The notes beneath the pieces were generated by a model that was not told the origin of the DNA, did no database searches, and saw nothing but the letters and a program-made list of their open reading frames with translations. From JACZSB01 sp965372015 (GTDB lineage Bacteria; Fidelibacterota; Marinisomatia; SCGC-AAA003-L08; TS1B11), in contig CBDVAP010000041.1 of NCBI GenBank assembly GCA_965372015.1, positions 1 through 21,246 on the forward strand: a stretch of 21,246 nt of DNA, given 5' to 3'. The position numbers and the translations under genes were made by a program. Below, piece by piece: positions 15,933 through 21,246 of this stretch; position 1 is the first letter of the stretch, and each line of letters begins with the position of its first letter.

Positions 15933-17252
15933 ATGAGCAAAGCAAAGACCCGAATTTTGATCATGGGGGCCGCCGGCCGCGACTTCCATAATTTCAATGT
16001 CCTGTATCGTGAGAATGCCGGCGTGCAGGTAGTGGCCTTTACCGCCACCCAGATTCCTAACATCGACGACCGCAAGTACCCGGCCCAGCTGGCCGGACCC
16101 GCCTACCCGGACGGCATTCCTATTGTGTCCGAAGACGAGCTGGAAACCCTGATAGCGGCTGAGCAGATAGACGAGGTGGTTTTCTCCTACTCGGACGTGC
16201 CTTACGAGTACGTTATGGCCCGGTCAGCCCAGGTGATCGCCGCCGGTGTCAAGTTCAGTCTGCTGGGAGTGCGGGACACCATGATCCCCTCCAACAAGCC
16301 GGTAGTGGCGGTGTGTGCGGTGCGCACCGGCTGTGGTAAAAGCCAGACCACCCGCCGGGTGGCTCAGATTCTCAAAGAGCGCGGCAAGCAGGTGGTGGCC
16401 ATCCGCCATCCTATGCCTTATGGCGACCTGGTGCGGCAACGGGTTCAGCGATTTGCCGCCATCGAGGACCTGGCCAAACATAATTGTACCATCGAGGAAA
16501 TGGAGGAATATGAACCTCATATCAACCAGGGCACCATTATCTACTCCGGTGTGGATTACCAGGCTATTCTGGCCGAGGCTGAAAAGGAGGCTGACGTAAT
16601 TTTATGGGATGGCGGCAACAACGACACCCCTTTCTATAAGCCCGACCTGATGATCACCGTGGTTGATCCCCATCGGCCGGGGCACGAGCTGGCTTATTAT
16701 CCGGGGGAAGTAAACCTGCGGATGGCCGACGTGGTGGTGATCAACAAGGTGGACACCGCCGATGCTGAGGGAATTACAACCGTCCGGCAGAACACCCGGC
16801 TGGTCAACCCCGACTGCCTGATTGTCGAGGCCGCCTCCCCCATTACGGTGGAGGACCCGGACCTGATTGCCGGCCGGCGGGTCCTAGTGGTAGAGGACGG
16901 CCCCACGGTCACACATGGCGAGATGAAGTACGGCGCCGGGGTGGTGGCCGCCGAGAAATACGGCGCTGTGGAGTTGGTGGACCCCCGGCCTTTCGCGGTG
17001 GGTACTATTCAGGAGACTTTCGAAAAGTACCCGGAGATCGGGACTTTGCTGCCCGCCATGGGTTACGGCGACGCCCAGATGAAGGACCTGGCGGCCACCA
17101 TCGAAGCCTCCGACGCCGAGGCGGTGATCATCGGCACCCCTATCGACCTGCGCCGGGTGATCAAATTGAGTAAACCAACCACCAGGGTAACCTACCGGCT
17201 CCAGGAGATTGGGCACCCTACCCTGGAAGATGTATTGAGCTCCATCACCTGA
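15933..17252 (+). CDS. COG2403 P-loop protein, cyclic 2,3-diphosphoglycerate synthetase-like
   Basis: The 439-residue protein has an N-terminal Rossmann-like strand ILIMGAAGRDFHNFN (from residue 8). A P-loop nucleotide-binding domain follows with AVRTGCGKSQTTRR (Lys136, Ser137), an acidic strand LWDGGNNDTPFYKPD, a conserved VDPHRPGHE, and NKVD (from Asn271). This is the family of the archaeal cyclic 2,3-diphosphoglycerate synthetase (about 460 residues). Bacterial members are generally called predicted GTPases and have no established reaction. The start is fixed by AGGAA 5-6 bases ahead of ATG 15933; the open frame further upstream only overlaps the end of rocA and is not protein-like. It is 10 bp from carbamate kinase, in an operon with rocA and sucCD. 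The context suggests a role with an acyl-phosphate or carbamoyl compound. That is inference; a true cyclic diphosphoglycerate role is not shown. Confidence 0.85.
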   Translation: MSKAKTRILIMGAAGRDFHNFNVLYRENAGVQVVAFTATQIPNIDDRKYPAQLAGPAYPDGIPIVSEDELETLIAAEQIDEVVFSYSDVPYEYVMARSAQVIAAGVKFSLLGVRDTMIPSNKPVVAVCAVRTGCGKSQTTRRVAQILKERGKQVVAIRHPMPYGDLVRQRVQRFAAIEDLAKHNCTIEEMEEYEPHINQGTIIYSGVDYQAILAEAEKEADVILWDGGNNDTPFYKPDLMITVVDPHRPGHELAYYPGEVNLRMADVVVINKVDTADAEGITTVRQNTRLVNPDCLIVEAASPITVEDPDLIAGRRVLVVEDGPTVTHGEMKYGAGVVAAEKYGAVELVDPRPFAVGTIQETFEKYPEIGTLLPAMGYGDAQMKDLAATIEASDAEAVIIGTPIDLRRVIKLSKPTTRVTYRLQEIGHPTLEDVLSSIT

Positions 17253-17262
17253 GTATAAAAAG

Positions 17263-18228
17263 GTGCAGCTCAGCGACAATACCATTCTCGTGGCTCTGGG
17301 GGGCAACGCCCTTTCTCCGAGCAGCGGCAGCGGCACCATCGCCGAGCAGTTCGCCCATACCCGGCAGTCGCTACGGGTGATCCTGCCCTTCGTGCGGCGC
17401 GGGGACCGGGTGGCCATCACCCACGGAAACGGACCCCAGGTGGGCGACGAACTGTTGCGGGTGGAACTGGCCGCCGGGAAGGTCCCCATCCTGCCGCTGG
17501 GCGTGGCCGTGGCCGCTACCCAGGGTACTATCGGTTATATGATAGAGCAGTGTCTACAGAATGCCCTGCGGGACGAGAGTATCGACCGGGAAGTGGTGGC
17601 CCTGATCACCCAGGTGATCGTGCGGGGGGATGACGCAGCCCTGCAAAAACCTGCTAAATTCATTGGTCACGGCTACAGCCGGCGGCGGGCGGAAAAGCTG
17701 GCCGCCCTGCACGGCTGGGATATCGCCCGGCAGGCCAAAGGAATCTGGCGCAGGGTGGTACCCAGTCCCGCGCCACTGCGGATCAAAGGCGCCGCTTCCA
17801 TTCGCCGCCTGGTGGAAAGCGGTTCCATCGTCATTACCGCTGGTGGGGGCGGTATCCCGGCCTACGTGATGGACAATGGCCACCTGGAAGGGGTGGACGC
17901 GGTGATTGATAAAGACTTGGCGGCGGCGGTTCTGGGGGAGAATATTGGCGCTAAGGAGCTGTACATTATCACCGATGTGCCGGAGGTCTATCTGCACTTT
18001 AACACTGACCGTCAGCAGGCCCTGCGGGACCTAACGGTAAGTGAGGCTCAGAATTACCTTGAACAGGGGCAATTCCCCGAAGGCAGCATGGGCCCCAAAA
18101 TGGCGGCTGCGATCCAATTCCTTAAAAGTGGCGGCCGAAAGGTGATGCTCACCGACATTGATTCCATCGACCGGGCGCTGGCGGGGGAGGCCGGCACCGT
18201 GATTCATAACCAGGGGACAAACAGATGA
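17263..18228 (+). CDS. arcC: Carbamate kinase
   Basis: It catalyses carbamoyl phosphate + ADP to ATP + carbamate in the cytoplasm, the energy-yielding step of arginine, agmatine or ureide fermentation. The 321-residue product has the amino-acid-kinase fold motifs ILVALGGNAL, THGNGPQVGDE, TAGGGGIPAY, DKDLAAAVLG and EGSMGPKMAAAIQFL. Length and the internal insert (about 120-180) agree with the ArcC family, not with glutamate or acetylglutamate kinases. Start: GTG at 17263, ten bases after the COG2403 stop, with AAAAAGG immediately before it; spacing is tight and suggests coupling. The stop overlaps sucC by four bases (ATGA). Arginine deiminase and ornithine carbamoyltransferase are absent from the window, so the source of carbamoyl phosphate is unknown. 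Confidence 0.92.
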   Translation: MQLSDNTILVALGGNALSPSSGSGTIAEQFAHTRQSLRVILPFVRRGDRVAITHGNGPQVGDELLRVELAAGKVPILPLGVAVAATQGTIGYMIEQCLQNALRDESIDREVVALITQVIVRGDDAALQKPAKFIGHGYSRRRAEKLAALHGWDIARQAKGIWRRVVPSPAPLRIKGAASIRRLVESGSIVITAGGGGIPAYVMDNGHLEGVDAVIDKDLAAAVLGENIGAKELYIITDVPEVYLHFNTDRQQALRDLTVSEAQNYLEQGQFPEGSMGPKMAAAIQFLKSGGRKVMLTDIDSIDRALAGEAGTVIHNQGTNR

Positions 18229-19394
18229 AGATTCACGAATACCAGGGCAAGGCTATTTTCGCCGACTTTGGCGTTCCGGTGCCGGAAGGCTATCCAGCCT
18301 TCACCGTGGACGAGGCGGTGGCAGCGGCTAAGAAAATTGGCGGCAAAGTGATCGTCAAGGCCCAGATACATGCCGGTGGCCGGGGCAAGGGCGGGGGCGT
18401 CAAGCTGGCCGACGGGCCGGACGACGTACGGAGCCTGGCGGGAGAGATACTGGGCATGCGCCTGGTAACCCACCAGACCGGTCCCGAGGGCCAGGAGGTG
18501 CAGCGCTTGTTGGTCGAGAAAGCCTCCGACATAGCCCGGGAGCTATATGCCGGCATCGTGCTGGATCGTTCCACCGGCTGCTACGCCATGATGGTATCCA
18601 CCGAGGGTGGAGTGGAGATCGAGAAGGTAGCCGCACAGACCCCCGAAAAGATCATCAAGGAGTGGATCGACCCTGCACTGGGGTTGCAGCCCTTTCAGCT
18701 GCGCAACCTGGCCTACGCCCTGGAACTGAAGGGGAAGGAGGTCAAGCAGGGCGCTAAAACACTTAAGGCCTTGTGGCAGGCTTTCGAGGCCAACGACTGC
18801 TCGCTGATGGAGATCAATCCCCTGGTGGTGACCAAGGACGGCCAGGTGCTGGCACTGGACGCCAAGCTCAACTTCGACGACAACGCCCTGTTCCGCCAGC
18901 CCGATCTGGCCGGTTTGCGCGACCTGAGCGAGGAGGACCAGAGCGAGGTTGAGGCCTCCAAATACAATCTGAACTACATCAAGCTGGACGGCACCGTGGG
19001 TTGTATGGTCAACGGCGCGGGCCTGGCCATGGCCACCATGGACATTATCAAGTACCACGGTGGTGAACCGGCCAATTTCCTCGATGTGGGTGGGGTGGCC
19101 AACGCCGAGACGGTGGCCAACGGCTTCCGGATCCTGCTCGGTGACCCCAACGTCAAGGCGGTGCTGGTGAACATCTTCGGCGGCATCGTCCGTGGGGACC
19201 GCATCGCCGGGGGCATTATCGAGGCCATGGGGCAGGTTAAAGTGAAAGTGCCGGTGGTGGTCCGTATGGAGGGCACCAATGCCGAGCAGGCCCGGGAGAT
19301 GCTGGCCGAATCCTCCCTGGATTTTATCGTAGCCACAACATTAGGTGATGCTGCCCGCAAGGCCGTGGCTGCCGCCCAGGGAGGTCAGGCATGA
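18225..19394 (+). CDS. sucC: Succinyl-CoA ligase (ADP/GDP-forming) subunit beta
   Basis: The beta subunit binds the nucleotide and succinate in the TCA-cycle enzyme that makes ATP or GTP from succinyl-CoA. The 389 residues match the usual length (E. coli 388). Visible features are the N-terminal MKIHEYQGKAIFADFGVPVP, the ATP-grasp region VIVKAQIHAGGRGKGGGVK, the metal-binding MEINPLVV, LDAKLNFDDNA, and the ligase domain TVGCMVNGAGLAMATMD to NIFGGIVRGD. AGGGGAC precedes the ATG. The start overlaps the carbamate kinase stop by four bases and the stop overlaps sucD by four bases, so the three genes are translationally coupled. Nucleotide specificity cannot be fixed by eye. Confidence 0.96.
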   Translation: MKIHEYQGKAIFADFGVPVPEGYPAFTVDEAVAAAKKIGGKVIVKAQIHAGGRGKGGGVKLADGPDDVRSLAGEILGMRLVTHQTGPEGQEVQRLLVEKASDIARELYAGIVLDRSTGCYAMMVSTEGGVEIEKVAAQTPEKIIKEWIDPALGLQPFQLRNLAYALELKGKEVKQGAKTLKALWQAFEANDCSLMEINPLVVTKDGQVLALDAKLNFDDNALFRQPDLAGLRDLSEEDQSEVEASKYNLNYIKLDGTVGCMVNGAGLAMATMDIIKYHGGEPANFLDVGGVANAETVANGFRILLGDPNVKAVLVNIFGGIVRGDRIAGGIIEAMGQVKVKVPVVVRMEGTNAEQAREMLAESSLDFIVATTLGDAARKAVAAAQGGQA

Positions 19395-20269
19395 GCATAT
19401 TGGTTGACAAGCACACGCGACTGCTGGTCCAGGGGATCACCGGCGCGGAAGGCAGCTTCCACACGGCCCAGATGGTGGAGTACGGCACCCAGGTGGTGGC
19501 CGGCGTCACCCCCGGTAAGGGCGGACAGGCCGATGCAAACAACATCCCCATTTACAACACCGTGGCCCAGGCCAAGCAGTCCCGGGACGCCAATGTGGCG
19601 GTGATATTCGTACCCCCACCCTTCGCCGCCGATGCCATCCTGGAGTCCATCGCCGCCGGGCTGGACCTGGTGGTGTGTATCACCGAAGGGATTCCCACCG
19701 CCGACATGGTCAAGGTAAAACTGGCCCTTGATAAGAGCGACACCCGGCTGATCGGTCCCAACTGCCCCGGCATCATCACCCCCGGCCAATGCAAGATCGG
19801 CATCATGCCGGGCTTTATCCACGCCCCCGGGAAAGTGGGGGTGATCTCCCGCAGTGGCACGCTGACCTACGAGGCTGTGGACCAGCTCACCAAGTTGGGT
19901 CTGGGCCAGTCCAGCGCCATCGGGGTAGGCGGCGACCCCATCATCGGCTCCACCTTCTTAGACCTGCTCAAGCTGTTTGCAAAGGACGACGATACCGAGG
20001 CGGTGGTGCTGATCGGCGAGATCGGCGGCTCGGCCGAGGAAGAAGCCGCTACCTGGATCACTGAGACCGGTTTCACCAAGCCGGTGGTGGCCTTTATCGC
20101 CGGCCAGACCGCCCCACCCGGGCGACGCATGGGCCACGCCGGAGCGATCATCTCCGGGGGACAGGGCACCGCCCAGAGCAAGATGGATACCCTGCGCCAG
20201 GCCGGTATTCACGTGTGCGACAGCCCTGCCAAGATCGGGGAGACGGTTAAGGAGGCGCTGGGCCGCTAG
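19391..20269 (+). CDS. sucD: Succinyl-CoA ligase (ADP/GDP-forming) subunit alpha
   Basis: The alpha subunit binds CoA and carries the phosphohistidine intermediate. The 292 residues (E. coli 289) contain the CoA-binding Rossmann domain (VQGITGAEGSFHTAQM, VTPGKGGQ), IGPNCPGIITPGQCKIGIMP, the loop IGVGGDPIIGSTFLD, and MGHAGAIISGG with the active-site His249. All hallmark residues are present, so it is a canonical SucD and not an FdrA-type or acyl-CoA-synthetase paralogue. It overlaps sucC by four bases (ATGA) and ends the operon; hairpins follow immediately. Confidence 0.96.
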   Translation: MSILVDKHTRLLVQGITGAEGSFHTAQMVEYGTQVVAGVTPGKGGQADANNIPIYNTVAQAKQSRDANVAVIFVPPPFAADAILESIAAGLDLVVCITEGIPTADMVKVKLALDKSDTRLIGPNCPGIITPGQCKIGIMPGFIHAPGKVGVISRSGTLTYEAVDQLTKLGLGQSSAIGVGGDPIIGSTFLDLLKLFAKDDDTEAVVLIGEIGGSAEEEAATWITETGFTKPVVAFIAGQTAPPGRRMGHAGAIISGGQGTAQSKMDTLRQAGIHVCDSPAKIGETVKEALGR

Positions 20270-20283
20270 GTAACCTCACCCCA

Positions 20284-20340
20284 CTCACTTCGTGAGGCCC
20301 CTCTCCCACATTGCATCCAGTCAGGCCTGAGGGAGAGGGG
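20284..20340 (+). terminator. Paired hairpins ending the sucCD operon / dispersed palindrome
   Basis: CTCAC (20284-20288) pairs with GTGAG (20292-20296). Directly after it a perfect 10-bp stem, CCCCTCTCCC (20298-20307) with GGGAGAGGGG (20331-20340), encloses a 23-base loop. The position just past sucD suggests transcript-end protection or termination, though GAAAACAGG and not a T run follows. The 'CCTCAC...CCTCTCCC...GGGAGAGG' layout resembles dispersed intergenic palindromes seen in many bacteria; copy number in this genome is unknown. Confidence 0.6.
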
Positions 20341-20439
20341 GAAAACAGGAATGGCCAGCTCCGCATTAGTTCGTCAGTTGGCGGATAAACGATGGGGTTG
20401 GATGTTTAATAAGCGTTAATCCCGCAAGGTTTTTAAGAG

Positions 20440-20464
20440 CGCCCTTTAGGGCGGTTGTTCTATT
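20440..20464 (+). terminator. Hairpin with TTTA loop followed by T-rich tract
   Basis: CGCCC (20440-20444) and GGGCG (20449-20453) form a perfect stem around TTTA, followed by the T-rich GTTGTTCTATT. This is a plausible weak intrinsic terminator downstream of sucD on the plus strand. Confidence 0.5.
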
Positions 20465-20532
20465 AAGCGAGGCGGTTTACCGCTTCGCAAAAAGTACCGG
20501 TTGATGCGAATCCATAAATGAATTCGCTTAAT
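20462..20532. repeat. Nested inverted repeats
   Basis: A perfect 9-bp pair, ATTAAGCGA (20462-20470) with TCGCTTAAT (20524-20532), encloses the region. Inside, GCGAGGCGG pairs with CCGCTTCGC (one G-U) around TTTA (20467-20488). GCGAAT (20506-20511) pairs with ATTCGC (20522-20527). The outer and inner pairings compete for the same arms, so alternative folds are possible. Confidence 0.55.
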
Positions 20533-20538
20533 CGAAAA

Positions 20539-20608
20539 CCCCGCCGTTGGCGGGGTGCAAGACGGCTAAAGCCGCCTGTGTTAGACTCACTTCCCCGCCA
20601 TCGGCGGG
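20539..20608. repeat. Three GC hairpins, two with the same stem
   Basis: CCCCGCC-GTT-GGCGGGG (20539-20555) and CCCGCC-ATC-GGCGGG (20594-20608) share a stem but differ in loop. Between them CGGC-TAAA-GCCG (20563-20574) has the complement of the TTTA loop seen upstream. No T tracts follow, so these are more like repeat elements than terminators. Confidence 0.55.
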
Positions 20609-20622
20609 ATTCGGGGCGCGAA

Positions 20623-20643
20623 GGCCGGCGCCGATTCCCGGCC
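20623..20643. repeat. GGCCGG/CCGGCC hairpin
   Basis: GGCCGG (20623-20628) pairs perfectly with CCGGCC (20638-20643) around a 9-base loop. It is the last element of the hairpin series before the next gene. Confidence 0.4.
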
Positions 20644-20749
20644 TGATCATCATTGACCGGTTTGATAATAGCCGGATTCAGATTTTTCTACCTTCCCAGC
20701 CCAAAAACTCTAACTTTGGCATGATTTAAGTCCTAACAGGGGTAGCTCC

Positions 20750-21246
20750 GTGCTCAGAAAGACGACATTTACTGTACTGCTATTTGCTTCCGGCCTGCTT
20801 GGTCAGGCCCCGACAATTATTTCCTACTCCCCCACCCGCAACGCCCTGAACGTGCCCCTGAATAGTACGATTTCCGTCACCTTCGACGGGGACATAGACG
20901 GCGCAACTATCAATGGCAGTACTTTCGTCGTCCATGGGAATTTCACCGGCACGCTCGGTGGCGCCTATGGCACTAGCGGCAACACTGCTACCCTTACTCC
21001 CACCAATCCTTTCCAGCCCGGTGAGCAGATCACCGTCACCCTGACCAGCGGTATCCAGAATACCAGCGGTGTGGCGTTAGCAGCGCCGGACGCATGGTTC
21101 TTCACAGCGGAAGCGCTGGGTGGACATGGGACGTTTGCCGCCACCGTGAATTTTGGCGCGGGAGATGGCCCTCTTTCCATCACCGCCGCTGACCTGGATG
21201 GGGACGGCGACATCGACCTGGCGGTGGCAAATTGGAATAACGAAAA
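20750..21246 (+). CDS. Secreted Big_5 Ig-like / VCBS (FG-GAP) repeat protein (3' end outside window)
   Basis: The visible 165 codons begin with a signal peptide (basic MLRKTT, hydrophobic core, LLGQA, cleavage near residue 20). Residues about 21-123 form an SbsA-type bacterial Ig-like domain (Big_5): YSPTRNALNVPLNSTISVTF at its start and LTSGIQNTSGVALAA near its end. From about residue 140, LSITAADLDGDGDIDLAVAN is a VCBS/FG-GAP blade with the calcium-binding DxDGDGD pattern. Such proteins are exported and often very long, with a sorting domain at the C-terminus; none of that is visible. The start is a GTG with AGGGG about 8 bases upstream. It is separated from sucD by the hairpin region and is probably an independent unit. 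The role is likely surface adhesion or a beta-propeller scaffold; no enzyme motif is seen. Confidence 0.85.
   Translation, partial: MLRKTTFTVLLFASGLLGQAPTIISYSPTRNALNVPLNSTISVTFDGDIDGATINGSTFVVHGNFTGTLGGAYGTSGNTATLTPTNPFQPGEQITVTLTSGIQNTSGVALAAPDAWFFTAEALGGHGTFAATVNFGAGDGPLSITAADLDGDGDIDLAVANWNNE

Larger units (their letters stand above)
20270..20749. other. Hairpin-rich non-coding region after sucD
   Basis: These 480 bases have no supported gene. At least eight short inverted repeats lie between 20284 and 20643 (the strongest are listed separately), several sharing arms or loops. The last 100 bases (20644-20743) are AT-richer and probably carry the promoter of the next gene. AGGGG near 20738-20742 is that gene's ribosome site. 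A 60-codon frame at 20547 has no ribosome site, crosses the hairpins, and is rejected. Confidence 0.6.

Noticed and set aside
20270..20749. CRISPR array or tRNA in the repeat-rich region after sucD
   Set aside because: The hairpins are not regularly spaced direct repeats with spacers, and no cloverleaf with a T-arm GTTCRA motif was found.

Overview
The window is 21.2 kb of GC-rich, gene-dense bacterial DNA. A SusC/SusD outer-membrane uptake pair, a BatA-type von Willebrand factor protein and a Big_5 plus VCBS/FG-GAP surface protein point to an uncultivated member of the FCB group. A Neomarinimicrobiota-like (SAR406), Calditrichota-like or Gemmatimonadota-like genome would fit. The phylum is inferred from gene content only: no rRNA, tRNA or ribosomal protein gene is present.

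Layout. (1) Positions 1-3166, + strand: the 3' part of a membrane-anchored vWA/BatA protein overlaps hflX, a ribosome-associated GTPase. (2) 3463-7826: a minus-strand acidic amino acid:cation symporter (DAACS/GltP) is divergent from a plus-strand aspartate-type aminotransferase, which is followed by a sodium:solute symporter of unknown substrate. (3) 7870-8078: an out-of-frame remnant that looks like the two ends of an RND/MMPL transporter. (4) 8170-12783, minus strand: a susC-susD operon with an intrinsic terminator. (5) 13075-13262: a RidA/YjgF gene reduced to its N- and C-terminal ends, whose stop overlaps (ATGA) the start of a PflA/PflX-type radical SAM gene. (6) 14321-20269, + strand: a run of 1-pyrroline-5-carboxylate dehydrogenase, a COG2403/cyclic-2,3-diphosphoglycerate-synthetase-like P-loop protein, carbamate kinase, and succinyl-CoA ligase beta and alpha. 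The last four are separated by 10 bp or overlap by 4 bp. (7) 20270-20749: a non-coding stretch packed with hairpins. (8) 20750-end: the start of a secreted Ig-like/VCBS-repeat protein.

The metabolic theme is glutamate and related amino acids. Glutamate or aspartate may be imported by the DAACS carrier and transaminated by the aminotransferase. P5C dehydrogenase feeds proline/ornithine carbon into glutamate and 2-oxoglutarate. Carbamate kinase and succinyl-CoA ligase are both ATP-forming substrate-level phosphorylation enzymes. The COG2403 protein sits tightly between these enzymes and has no established bacterial role, so it is the best candidate here for undescribed biochemistry.

The most unexpected observation is that two separate genes (RND/MMPL-like and RidA-like), on either side of the susCD block, survive only as a start-proximal and a stop-proximal fragment in different frames, with the middle missing. 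This may be genuine gene decay or an assembly artefact, and read mapping would decide.
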